From: Candidatus Aquidulcis sp.
GTDB lineage: Bacteria; Chloroflexota; Anaerolineae; UBA4142
Reading direction: 5' to 3'
Assembly (NCBI GenBank): GCA_020723345.1
Contig: DYJA01000004.1
Span: forward strand, 107,443-171,442
Length of the DNA stretch: 64,000 nt
Shown here: in pieces, positions 23,916 through 31,643 of the stretch
How the letters are laid out: every line of letters starts with the position of its first letter
Position numbering within the stretch: the stretch's first letter is position 1
Notes under the pieces: model-generated
Told to the model about the DNA's origin: nothing
The model's input: the letters and a program-made list of their open reading frames with translations, nothing else
The model's database searches: none
Program-made: the position numbers and the translations under genes

Positions 23916-24764
23916 TCAATCGCGTTGACGCGTCCGAAAATAATTCCACACCACGCCGCGCGTTGGCGCGAACAAGAACACGAGCAGAAAAATCGCCGTC
24001 GCGATCAGCACGACCGCCGCGCCGGACGCGACGTTGACGTAGAAACTGACGTACAGCCCGGCGATGCTGGAGAACGCGCCGATCAGCGCGGCGATCAGCA
24101 TCATCGTCGGCAGGCGGCGCGTCAGCAAAAACGCGGTCGCGCCCGGTGTGACGAGCATCGCCGCGACCAAGCCGACGCCGACGGTTTGCAGCGAGACGAC
24201 AATCGTCAGCGCGAGCAGAATCAGCATCAAGTTGCGGAGCAATTCGGCAGGCAGACGCATCGTCGCCGCGAGCACCGGGTCGAACGAGATGACGAGAAAT
24301 TCTTTGTAGAGGAGAACAATCGTCGTCAGTACGATCACACCCAGGATCGCGGTCAGCCACAAATCGCTCACACTGACGCCGAGCACGTTGCCGAACAAAA
24401 TATGCGTCAGATCGAGCGCGTACGTTTTGATCGTGCTGATCAGCGCGACGCCGAGCGCCAGCGCGCCCGCGAACAAAATGCCAATCGCGGTATCTTCTTT
24501 GAGCGTCCCTTGCCGCGACAGAAAGCCGATGCCGAGCGCGACGAGGATTGCCGCGACGAGTGCGCCGATCAGCAGATCCCCTTTGAGCAAATACGCGATG
24601 GCGACGCCGGGCAAGATCGCGTGCGCCAGCGCGTCGCCCATGAACGCCATCGAGCGCAACACGACGTAGCAGCCGACGACCGCGCACAACACGCCGACCA
24701 TCAGCGACGCGAGAAAACCGCGCAGCATGAATTCATAAGTTAGCGGAGTGATCAACCAGTCCAT
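23916..24764 (-). CDS. Metal ABC transporter permease (ZnuB/MntB family)
   Basis: A 282-residue polytopic protein with about eight helices. VGCYVVLRSMAFMGDALAHA contains the conserved family block with Asp and His, and GVGLVAAMLVTPGATAFLL is a second one. It forms the membrane channel of a zinc- or manganese-type importer with the ATPase and binding-protein genes upstream. ATG 24764 (MDWLITPL) is chosen; a TTG 15 bp upstream is the alternative. Confidence 0.93.
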   Translation of the reverse strand: MDWLITPLTYEFMLRGFLASLMVGVLCAVVGCYVVLRSMAFMGDALAHAILPGVAIAYLLKGDLLIGALVAAILVALGIGFLSRQGTLKEDTAIGILFAGALALGVALISTIKTYALDLTHILFGNVLGVSVSDLWLTAILGVIVLTTIVLLYKEFLVISFDPVLAATMRLPAELLRNLMLILLALTIVVSLQTVGVGLVAAMLVTPGATAFLLTRRLPTMMLIAALIGAFSSIAGLYVSFYVNVASGAAVVLIATAIFLLVFLFAPTRGVVWNYFRTRQRD

Positions 24765-24777
24765 CGTGTCTTTTTCC

Positions 24778-24835
24778 AAAGTCAGAAGTCAGAGGATGAA
24801 GGATGAAAAATTTCTGCCTTCATCCTTCTGACTTT
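24778..24835. repeat. Heptad word array, inverted (GTCAGAA / GGATGAA)
   Basis: AAAGTCAGAAGTCAGAGGAT is followed by CCTTCATCCTTCTGACTTT. The word GGATGAA is the same as at 7087. It lies in the gap between the permease and ATPase genes. Confidence 0.75.
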
Positions 24836-25625
24836 ATTCCGGTGGGCAACATTCGTCCACCACGATACTGCCCCTGCCGTTCAAGATCAGCGTGCGCGTG
24901 CCGAATGCTTGCGTGATATTATCCGGCGTGAACACCTGCGCCGCGCTGCCGTGCGCGATCACGCGCCGATTGATCAGCAGTACCTGATCGAAACGCGTAG
25001 TCGCGAGATTCAAATCGTGTGTGGAAACCATGACGGTCACGCCTTGATGTTGCAATTGTGTGAGCAATTCCAACGTCGCCGCCTGCGTTGACGCGTCCAC
25101 ACCGGTAAACGGTTCGTCCATCAGCAAAATGTGCGGCTCTTGCGCGAGCGCGCGCGCCAAAAAGACGCGCTGCTGCTGCCCGCCCGAAAGATCGCCAATC
25201 GGCGCGCGCGCCAAATTCGTCATCCGCATTTGCTCCAGACAACGCGTGACGACCGCGTGATCGTACTGACCGGGACGCTTGAGCCAACCCAGGTTGCCAT
25301 AGCGTCCCATCATCGCCACGTCGTACACGGTCACTGGAAATTTCCAGTCCACCTCTTCGCGCTGCGGCACGTACGCGACGCATTCCTTGTGATGACCGAG
25401 CGACTCGCCGTGAATAATGATCCGCCCCGCGCGCACCGGCAATAATCCGACCAACGCTTTGAACAGTGTGGACTTGCCCGCGCCGTTCGGACCCACGACG
25501 GCGACGCGCGTGCCGTGCGGAATCGTGAACGACACGTCGCGCAAAACCGGTTGTCCGTTGTACGCGACGGTGATGTTTTCAACTTGCAGGTGGGCGGGTT
25601 CGTGAATGGAAAGTTGAGTTGACAT
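24834..25625 (-). CDS. Metal ABC transporter ATP-binding protein (ZnuC/MntA family)
   Basis: A 263-residue ATPase. Walker A is GPNGAGKST near residues 45-53, the Q-loop YVPQREEVDWKFP is typical of metal-family ATPases, the signature is LSGGQQQRVFLARAL, Walker B ILLMDEPF, switch STHDLN. The C-terminal end VDECCPPE has paired cysteines. It energises import through the neighbouring permease. The stop lies at the edge of a heptad array. Confidence 0.95.
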   Translation of the reverse strand: MSTQLSIHEPAHLQVENITVAYNGQPVLRDVSFTIPHGTRVAVVGPNGAGKSTLFKALVGLLPVRAGRIIIHGESLGHHKECVAYVPQREEVDWKFPVTVYDVAMMGRYGNLGWLKRPGQYDHAVVTRCLEQMRMTNLARAPIGDLSGGQQQRVFLARALAQEPHILLMDEPFTGVDASTQAATLELLTQLQHQGVTVMVSTHDLNLATTRFDQVLLINRRVIAHGSAAQVFTPDNITQAFGTRTLILNGRGSIVVDECCPPE

Positions 25626-25636
25626 TGAGTATACTG

Positions 25637-25687
25637 TTCCGTGATTCGTGATGCGTGAAACGTGAACTACGCATCACGCATCACGTT
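25637..25687. repeat. Heptad inverted array between znuA- and znuC-type genes (word GTGATGC/GTGAAAC)
   Basis: GTGATGCGTGAAACGTGAA faces ACGCATCACGCATCACG plus TTTCAC. It uses the word of the cydB-cydDC array at 10620. Confidence 0.8.
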
Positions 25688-26611
25688 TCACTTCAGCGCG
25701 CCTACAATCGCGCTAGTATTATACTCCATCATCTTGATGTACGCCGGCGCGTAACTGGTGGTCGAGTGCGTACACAATCCCGTCACCACCTTGGCGCCGG
25801 TTTCCTGCGCGAGTTGCTGGGCAAGTTGCGGGTTCGTTCCCGTTTCGAGAAAGATCGCGGGCGCTTTGGTGGCTTTGATTTGATTCACCAATGCCGCGAG
25901 TTGCTGCGCCGACGGCGACGCGCCCGAACTAACGCTCGGTATGATCGTGCCGACAATTTTAAAACCGTAGCGGTCGGCGTAGTAGCCGAAACTTTCGTGG
26001 TTCGTGATCAGCAGGCGACGTTCCGCTGGAATCGCCTTGACCTGGTTCGCGATCCACGTATCGAGTATTTTCAACTGCGCGATGTACGCTTCGGCATTCG
26101 CTTTGTAGGCGGCTGCGCCCGCCGGATCGGCTTGGCTCAGTCCATCGCGAATGTTTTCGACGTACTTGATCGCATTGTTCGGCTCCAGCCAAAAGTGCGG
26201 ATCGCCTTGATGATCGGGATCGAGGATTTCGTTCGCGGTGGGCGTGCGGCTTTTCAACCCGGCGGCTGCTTCGATGGTGACACGTTTGCCGCCGGCGTTC
26301 GCCAACAACTCGTCGAGAAACTCTTCCAATTTCGCGCCGTTCACGATCAGCACTTGACTGTCGGCGACCTTTCGCACGTCGGTCGGCGTCGGTTCGAATT
26401 CGTGCGGGTCGACTCCCTGCGGAATGAGCGTGTCCACGCGAGCGCGCGTGCCGGCGACGTTCTGCGCGATGTCGGCGAGGAATGTTTCGATGGCGAGAAC
26501 GCGCAGCGATGTTTTGGGCGTCGCGTCGGCGGGAATGGGCGGCGTCGCGCAGGCGGCAATTGCAAGCGCAAACACCGCGAGCGCAAGGTTATTCAAAATC
26601 GAGCGGGACAT
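25688..26611 (-). CDS. Metal-binding lipoprotein (ZnuA/MntC family)
   Basis: A 307-residue binding protein exported as a lipoprotein (lipobox ending AIAAC, Cys 21). Likely metal ligands are His 70 in DPHEFEP, His 139 in DPHFWLEP, His 205 in TNHESFGYY and Glu 256 in FLETGTNPQ. It lacks the His-rich loop of many ZnuA proteins, so zinc and manganese are both possible. It is first after the regulator gene in a fur-A-C-B operon; the regulator's perfect operator and promoter lie upstream. Confidence 0.94.
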   Translation of the reverse strand: MSRSILNNLALAVFALAIAACATPPIPADATPKTSLRVLAIETFLADIAQNVAGTRARVDTLIPQGVDPHEFEPTPTDVRKVADSQVLIVNGAKLEEFLDELLANAGGKRVTIEAAAGLKSRTPTANEILDPDHQGDPHFWLEPNNAIKYVENIRDGLSQADPAGAAAYKANAEAYIAQLKILDTWIANQVKAIPAERRLLITNHESFGYYADRYGFKIVGTIIPSVSSGASPSAQQLAALVNQIKATKAPAIFLETGTNPQLAQQLAQETGAKVVTGLCTHSTTSYAPAYIKMMEYNTSAIVGALK

Positions 26612-26620
26612 AGATCTCCT

Positions 26621-27067
26621 TTACTTTTTCCGTTTCGGCGCGCGTGATTTCGCGCGACACTCTGGACAAAGCCCCATCAACTCTAACACGTGTACGCTGA
26701 TCTCAAATCCTGTTTTGGCTTGCAGCGATTTCATCAGCGCTTCGAGATCGCAATTGCCGAATTCTTCCGCGCGCCCGCAGACCGAGCAAACGAGATGATG
26801 CCCGTGCGCTTGCGCGGTCGCCGCGTAACTATGGCAGCCATCGGCAAAGTGGATGCGCCGAATGTAACCCAGTTCCACCAACAGATCGAGCGTGCGATAA
26901 ACGGTCGTCAAGCCCAAATGGGGGTACTTGATCTTCGCTTTGCGATACACCGCGGCGGGCGTCAGGTGTCGATTGGCTTGAGTCAGAATTTCGAGTACGG
27001 CTTGCCGCGCACGCGTGAGTTTGCGATGATGCTCGCGCAAGTCGTGGTGAAGCGTGACACGATCCAT
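26621..27067 (-). CDS. Fur-family metalloregulator (Zur/Mur/Fur)
   Basis: A 148-residue Fur-type repressor. The winged helix contains LTRARQAVLEIL and HLGLTTVYRTLDLLVELGYI, and the dimer/metal domain has HHLVCSVCGRAEEF and GLCPECR, whose four cysteines in two CxxC pairs form the structural zinc site. Start ATG 27067 (MDRVTLHHDL) is chosen over a TTG 36 bp upstream, because that upstream start falls inside the operator. Its operon contains a metal importer, so it most likely represses that importer when the metal (zinc or manganese) is plentiful. Confidence 0.93.
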   Translation of the reverse strand: MDRVTLHHDLREHHRKLTRARQAVLEILTQANRHLTPAAVYRKAKIKYPHLGLTTVYRTLDLLVELGYIRRIHFADGCHSYAATAQAHGHHLVCSVCGRAEEFGNCDLEALMKSLQAKTGFEISVHVLELMGLCPECRAKSRAPKRKK

Positions 27068-27084
27068 TGTCGGCGCAAATCTCC

Positions 27085-27105
27085 AATTGAAAATAATTTT
27101 CAATT
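27085..27105. promoter_or_regulatory. Perfect 21-bp Fur-family operator
   Basis: A perfect 10-1-10 palindrome; its core TTGAAAATAATTTTCAA is centred at 27095. It covers the transcription start expected from the promoter at 27115-27143 and lies just upstream of the Fur-family gene, so the operon is very probably autoregulated. Confidence 0.85.
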
Positions 27106-27114
27106 ACGGCTTGG

Positions 27115-27143
27115 AGTATATTCGGAATGTGCGCGGGTGTCAA
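27115..27143 (-). promoter_or_regulatory. Promoter of the fur-metal transporter operon
   Basis: On the minus strand TTGACA and TATACT are separated by 17 bp, immediately before the Fur-type operator. Confidence 0.85.
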
Positions 27144-27151
27144 GCGGCAGT

Positions 27152-27180
27152 TTGATTTCCCAGGATAACCGGAGTAGAAT
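27152..27180 (+). promoter_or_regulatory. Promoter of the Pro/Thr-rich lipoprotein gene
   Basis: TTGATT and TAGAAT with a 17-bp spacer, diverging from the fur promoter. Confidence 0.65.
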
Positions 27181-27229
27181 AAGTGCGATCCCCCTTGCGC
27201 GTCGTCGAATCATTTCAAAGGAGAAGATC

Positions 27230-27781
27230 ATGCCACGCCGGTTTGTGTTCGCGCTTGTCGTACTATTCATGCTGGGTTGCGCGCCGGGTTGCCAACCGGC
27301 GACGCCGACGATCCTTGCCTCGCCGACTCTCTTTCCGCCTACCGCGTTTCCGGCAACCGCGACGTTGCTGCCGACCGTCACGCTCGAGCCATCGCCCACG
27401 CCGACGCTTGACGCGACGCCGACGCTGACGCCAACTCTGCCGGCGCGCGCGCCGACTGTCGCGCCGCCGCTCGCCTGTCGCAATGCGAGCGCGACGATCA
27501 CGTCGCCTGCGATGGACAGTCACGTCGCCGACATCGTGCAAGTGCGCGGCACCGCCACGCATCCGATCCTGGCGTACTGGAAAGTCGAATATCGCACCGA
27601 CGGCAGCACGAATTACGCGATGTTGGGGAACGGCGATACGCCGGTCACCAACGACATTCTCGCGCGGTTGTCCTCCAAAACTTTGCCGAATGGCGTGTAC
27701 TGGCTGCGGCTTACCGTTGTGCAAAAAGACGGGAACTATGCCGTGCCGTGCGAGATTCGCGTTACGATTGCCAACCCATAG
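27230..27781 (+). CDS. Lipoprotein with Pro/Thr linker and a beta-sandwich-like domain
   Basis: A 183-residue protein. The N-terminus MPRRFVFALVVLFMLGC is a lipoprotein signal with Cys 17. Residues about 25-85 form a Pro/Thr/Ala linker, then a compact domain (residues about 86-183) containing ACRNASATITSPAMDSHVAD, the WKVEYRTDG strand and a C-terminal PNGVYWLRLTVVQKDGNY. This domain resembles an Ig/fibronectin-like module that often follows Pro/Thr linkers. Two Cys residues may form a disulfide. The start follows AAGGAGAAGATC. Function unknown. Confidence 0.8.
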   Translation: MPRRFVFALVVLFMLGCAPGCQPATPTILASPTLFPPTAFPATATLLPTVTLEPSPTPTLDATPTLTPTLPARAPTVAPPLACRNASATITSPAMDSHVADIVQVRGTATHPILAYWKVEYRTDGSTNYAMLGNGDTPVTNDILARLSSKTLPNGVYWLRLTVVQKDGNYAVPCEIRVTIANP

Positions 27782-27891
27782 CGAAAGGACTCTGACCGAA
27801 TCGCGATTCGTTTTTGACCGCGCTTGGACTTGTCCGGCGTACTCTGTGGTTAGTCGTCACGGCGACAATCAACCAGGGAGGAGAGGAAAGG

Positions 27892-27948
27892 ATGAGATTG
27901 GTCAAGATCGCGATTGTGATCGTGGGTATCTTTTTAGCAATCCTGTGA
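27892..27948 (+). CDS. Predicted 18-residue membrane peptide
   Basis: ATG 27892 is preceded by GGGAGGAGAGGAAAGG, a very strong ribosome binding site. The frame encodes MRLVKIAIVIVGIFLAIL and stops at TGA 27946-27948. Apart from two basic residues it is all hydrophobic, enough to cross a membrane. Such tiny proteins are real in bacteria but this one has no known relative I can name. A terminator lies about 90 bp downstream. Confidence 0.4.
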   Translation: MRLVKIAIVIVGIFLAIL

Positions 27949-28040
27949 ACGCCAGCAACCTCCAACGCCGGAATGAGGCGCGTCGTTGACGGCGGGTCAC
28001 CCCGCAAATAGATCCGAACGCATCAATCCAATACGATTCA

Positions 28041-28083
28041 CGCGCGGCAGGTCATGCCTCAACCTGTCGCGCGTTTTTTTCTT
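28041..28083 (+). terminator. Intrinsic terminator
   Basis: A 12-bp stem CGCGCGGCAGGT / ACCTGTCGCGCG with one G-T pair, 9-nt loop, followed by TTTTTTTCTT. Confidence 0.85.
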
Positions 28084-28123
28084 TTCTCGATGTAGACGAA
28101 CGTCGGTGTCCGTGGCTTGACTC

Positions 28124-28152
28124 TTGGTGCGTCTCCAAAACCGTGATATACT
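28124..28152 (+). promoter_or_regulatory. Promoter
   Basis: TTGGTG and TATACT separated by 17 bp. It would drive the acetyltransferase remnant and the membrane methyltransferase gene. Confidence 0.6.
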
Positions 28153-28183
28153 TGAGGTGTAGAATTCGAACTGTCCCGCGACG

Positions 28184-28387
28184 ATGCGACGACACTGCCG
28201 CAACCGAGTTTTTCTGCGCGAGGCAAGCGTGTTTCCAAATGGTTTGGGTAAAACGAAACACAGCGTACTTCTGGCGAGGATCAATGCCGAAGTCGGTTTC
28301 AAACCCTATCGTTCGGAAATTGTTTGGCAAGTGAATGTCGAGCAAGCGCAAAAGTATCTCGACAATCATTCGGGAGTGGAGAACTAA
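28184..28387 (+). pseudogene. C-terminal remnant of a GNAT-type acetyltransferase
   Basis: The last 30-35 residues of this open frame ([20 protein letters not shown]) match the common C-terminal end of GNAT acetyltransferases (IN..LGF..Y......WQ..V). The upstream part looks random and there is no acetyl-CoA-binding motif. The stop overlaps the start of the next gene (TAATG). It is probably the 3' remnant of a deleted gene. Confidence 0.45.
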
Positions 28388-29112
28388 TGAACACGAATAT
28401 TTCGAACCCACGCGAAATGTCGTCCGAAACCAGACGCGGCGTCATTGCGATCATCATCAAGGGAATTTTTGGCGCGATATTCATTGCCGCGCTCTTGATG
28501 CATACCGCCGGTCGATGGGACTGGGTGTGGGGCTGGGTGATGGTCGTCATCTTTGTCATCGCCGCGACGATGCAAGTGATTCTCCTTCTGCCGACGAACC
28601 CCGCGCTTCTCGCCGAACGCTCCAAAGGATTGCGCGAAAAAGGCGCGCCGCTGTGGGACCAAGTCATCACGAGTTTCGCGGTCGGCATTTTGCCGATCGC
28701 GGCGTGGATCATTTCCGCGCTGCACGTCCGCCTCGATTGGTCGCCCGCGATGCCGCTCGCGCTTCACATCGGCGGAACGATTGTGTTTGCGCTCGGATGG
28801 ATGCTGATTCTCTGGGCGACGTACTCGAATCGTTTTTTCACGACGACGGTTCGCATCCAAAAGGATCACGCTGTCCAGACCGGCGGACCGTACCGCTTTG
28901 TCCGGCATCCGGGGTACGCCGCCGCGATTCTGTACTCTCTGGCGACGCCATTTTTGCTCGGCTCGTGGTGGGCGCTGATTCCGATGCTCTTCGTCGTGCC
29001 GCTGATGATTTTGCGAACCGCGTTGGAAGACAAATTGCTGCAAGAACAACTCGCCGGTTACAAAGAGTACGCGGCGCGCGTGCGCTATCGCTTGTTGCCG
29101 GAGGTGTGGTGA
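28387..29112 (+). CDS. Isoprenylcysteine carboxyl methyltransferase-like membrane protein
   Basis: A 241-residue protein with five or six transmembrane helices. The C-terminal block [20 protein letters not shown] and [20 protein letters not shown] is the SAM-binding signature of the ICMT/PEMT/NnrU-like family. The start ATG overlaps the preceding stop (TAATG). In bacteria such enzymes methylate small isoprenoid or lipid substrates; the actual substrate is unknown. The folD gene follows within about 12 bp. Confidence 0.88.
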   Translation: MNTNISNPREMSSETRRGVIAIIIKGIFGAIFIAALLMHTAGRWDWVWGWVMVVIFVIAATMQVILLLPTNPALLAERSKGLREKGAPLWDQVITSFAVGILPIAAWIISALHVRLDWSPAMPLALHIGGTIVFALGWMLILWATYSNRFFTTTVRIQKDHAVQTGGPYRFVRHPGYAAAILYSLATPFLLGSWWALIPMLFVVPLMILRTALEDKLLQEQLAGYKEYAARVRYRLLPEVW

Positions 29113-29123
29113 AGGAGGAAACG

Positions 29124-29990
29124 GTGAGTGGACTCGTGCTGGATGGAAGTACCCTCGCAAAGGAAATCGAACGCGAATTGATTCCGCGCGTTAGTCGCCT
29201 CAAAGAACGATCGGGCAGAACGCCGATCCTCGCGACCATTTTGGTCGGCGATGATCCATCGTCCGCGACGTATGTGCGGATGAAAGGGAATGCGTGCAAG
29301 CGCGTTGGAATGGAATCAAAGAGAGTTTATTTGCCCCAGCAGATAACGACTGAACGGCTCTTGGCGGCGATTGACGAATTGAACGCCGATCCGGATGTGC
29401 AAGGCATCTTGCTTCAACATCCTGTTCCGCGCCAGATTGACGAACGGCGTTGCTTTGATCGCATCGCGGTTGAGAAAGATGTAGACGGCGTCACCGTCCT
29501 CGGTTTCGGTCGAATGGCGATGAATGAACCGGCGTACGGTTCCGCGACACCGGCGGGCATTATGCGATTGCTCCGCCGCTACGAAATCGCGATCGAGGGC
29601 AAGCATGCCGTCGTCGTCGGGCGCAGTCCGATCCTGGGCAAGCCGATTGCGATGATGCTGCTCAACGCGAACGCAACCGTCACGATTTGCCATTCCAAAA
29701 CCCAGGGACTCGCCGAGATGATCAGTCGCGCCGACATCGTCGTCGGCGCGGTTGGCAAGCCGCAATTCATCGAAGGATCCTGGATCAAGGAAGGCGCGAT
29801 TGTCGTTGATGCCGGTTTTCATCCGGGTGGCGTCGGCGACGTCGAACTTGCCGCGATCGTTGACAAGTGCGCCGCGTACACGCCGGTGCCCGGCGGTGTC
29901 GGTCCGATGACGATTGCCACGCTGATCGCGAACACGGTTGAGGCGGCAGAGAGGTCGTTAAAGCCAAAAGAAAGAACGACCTATCCGTGA
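29124..29990 (+). CDS. folD: Methylenetetrahydrofolate dehydrogenase/cyclohydrolase
   Basis: A 288-residue bifunctional folate enzyme that interconverts methylene-, methenyl- and formyl-tetrahydrofolate. [14 protein letters not shown] carries the catalytic Lys, [13 protein letters not shown] the substrate block, [20 protein letters not shown] the NADP-binding Rossmann motif, and [18 protein letters not shown] the C-terminal signature. The GTG at 29124 has AAGGAGGAAAC just before it; an alternative start upstream would overlap the preceding gene. Confidence 0.96.
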   Translation: MSGLVLDGSTLAKEIERELIPRVSRLKERSGRTPILATILVGDDPSSATYVRMKGNACKRVGMESKRVYLPQQITTERLLAAIDELNADPDVQGILLQHPVPRQIDERRCFDRIAVEKDVDGVTVLGFGRMAMNEPAYGSATPAGIMRLLRRYEIAIEGKHAVVVGRSPILGKPIAMMLLNANATVTICHSKTQGLAEMISRADIVVGAVGKPQFIEGSWIKEGAIVVDAGFHPGGVGDVELAAIVDKCAAYTPVPGGVGPMTIATLIANTVEAAERSLKPKERTTYP

Positions 29991-30157
29991 TCAAAGAAAT
30001 CTTCAGTCCCGCGAATCCCAACGCGCTTGGTCAATCCCCAGATCGGTCTTGATTTGGACGGAACACTGATGGAAGGGAAATCCAGTTGCACGTATCGTTG
30101 GTATGTCAAGTCATCACGCGATATGGAATGTGAATCGAAACAAGAGGAGAAAACCCG

Positions 30158-30598
30158 ATGAACGCGAATTCCGAAGACCGGATCTTGGTCGAACGAATCA
30201 TCAACGATTCGATTGGCTGGGCACTGACCAAAGACAAGGCGCGCCTCTTTGACATTATGGCGCACGACGACGATTTCTTCATCTTTCATCCCGATTCCAA
30301 AAGCACGATCATCGGGTTTGACGCGTTCCGCGATCTTGCCGAACGCGCGTGGATGAGCGACGCGTTCAAAGCCACCGATTTTGCGATCCGCGATTTGCGC
30401 CTTCACTTTTCCGAATCCGGCACCGTCGCGTGGTACGCGTGCTATCTCGACGATCACGGCGAAGTAAACGGCAAGCGCGTTGGTTGGGACAATTGCCGCT
30501 GGACCGGCATCGTCGAAAAACGAAACGGCAAGTGGGTGACGGTGCAGATGCACTTTTCATTTGCGACGGATCAAATCGCGGCAAGCGCAAAAAAATGA
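30158..30598 (+). CDS. SnoaL/NTF2-like protein
   Basis: A 146-residue protein with the cone-shaped NTF2/SnoaL-like pattern: a long N-terminal helix, DDDFFIFHPDS, GFDAFRDLAERA, strand TVAWYACYLDD, and TGIVEKRNGKWVTVQMHFSF. Such domains are ketosteroid-isomerase-like or ligand-binding. GAGGAG lies before the start. Its stop overlaps the ATG of the next gene (ATGA), so the pair is probably translationally coupled. Substrate unknown. Confidence 0.85.
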   Translation: MNANSEDRILVERIINDSIGWALTKDKARLFDIMAHDDDFFIFHPDSKSTIIGFDAFRDLAERAWMSDAFKATDFAIRDLRLHFSESGTVAWYACYLDDHGEVNGKRVGWDNCRWTGIVEKRNGKWVTVQMHFSFATDQIAASAKK

Positions 30599-31602
30599 AA
30601 GCAAGCGCGCGGCGTCCATCCGCTCCGGCATTGGAAAAAATAGCGACGAACGTACTGGCGCAGACCCCTGATCCCGTCGTGCGCTATCGTCTGTTGCGCG
30701 ATGTGCTGCGCCGACCGCGCGGCGATTCTGTATTCGAGCACGCGCGCGCGAACTTGGATGCCAGTCACTGCGTTCAAGAATTGGCGGCTGACCAGCGCGC
30801 CGACGGCGGCTGGGGCACGTTTCATTCGCGCAGCACAGAAGTGAAACAGAAAATCGCTTCGACCGAAGTGGGTGTGGCGCGCGCGCTCGCGTTGGGCTTG
30901 GACGCGTCGCATCCGATTCTGAGCAGGGCGCGCGCGTACATCGTCGGCATAATGAACGGCGCGATCCGATTTCCCGACTATCACGAAAAGAACGATCGCT
31001 GGGAAACCGGGATGCGAATGTTTCTCGCATCCACACTGTCGTTGATTCAACCCGATCATCCGCTGCTCGATGCGGATCGAAAACTGTGGCGCGAGATCGC
31101 CGCGCGTACTTTCCAATCGGGCGCGTATCGCGCGGAGGACGAGATCCGCGCGCACGCGGAGTTGACCGGCGCGACGGTCGAGAATAGTTACCTCGTGTTA
31201 AACAATCGCTACGCGCTCAATCTTTTGGGTTCGCTGCCGGGACTGCTGCCGCGCGAACTTGAACGCGCGCTCCTCAAGTGGTTGTGGACGCGCGCCGATG
31301 GGATCAGATACTTGGGAATCGCGTTGCGCCGCGCGCCGCCGCGCAACAAGCCAGGCGAATTTGATCGCTGGCTCGCCTCACACGAAATGCTCGCGCGGCT
31401 TTTTCCCGCGTGGCTTGATTTCGGGCGCGCGGCAATCGAATGGTTGTGGGCGCAGAGAAACGCGCAAGGATTTTGGGATTTCGGCGCGCGGTCGAGCGCG
31501 TCAACGTACTTGCCCTTGTCGGATGGATGGCGCGCGAAACGAAATCGCGCGTTTGATTGGACGACGCGGATTTTGATTTTGCTCCAGAGGCATCTGGCGT
31601 GA
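30595..31602 (+). CDS. Alpha/alpha-toroid (prenyltransferase/squalene-oxidase repeat)-like protein
   Basis: A 335-residue protein rich in alternating helices. ELAADQRADGGWGTFHSRST carries a QxxxGGW element typical of terpene-cyclase/prenyltransferase repeats, and WLWAQRNAQGFWDFG repeats it near the C-terminus. No DxDD acid or metal motif of cyclases is seen, so it is probably not a classic squalene cyclase. It overlaps the SnoaL-like gene by 4 nt. Function unknown. Confidence 0.75.
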   Translation: MKASARRPSAPALEKIATNVLAQTPDPVVRYRLLRDVLRRPRGDSVFEHARANLDASHCVQELAADQRADGGWGTFHSRSTEVKQKIASTEVGVARALALGLDASHPILSRARAYIVGIMNGAIRFPDYHEKNDRWETGMRMFLASTLSLIQPDHPLLDADRKLWREIAARTFQSGAYRAEDEIRAHAELTGATVENSYLVLNNRYALNLLGSLPGLLPRELERALLKWLWTRADGIRYLGIALRRAPPRNKPGEFDRWLASHEMLARLFPAWLDFGRAAIEWLWAQRNAQGFWDFGARSSASTYLPLSDGWRAKRNRAFDWTTRILILLQRHLA

Positions 31603-31643
31603 CATCGCATCCACCTATATTTCACTTGACGAAAGGACACCCT

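Larger units (their letters stand above)
27949..28183. other. Non-coding stretch with terminator and promoter
   Basis: I see no convincing gene. It holds the terminator at 28041 and the promoter at 28124 listed separately. Confidence 0.6.

Noticed and set aside
30050..30160. Remnant of a HAD-type phosphatase (IGLDLDGTLM)
   Set aside because: Only one short motif matches in a non-coding gap; too little to call a pseudogene.
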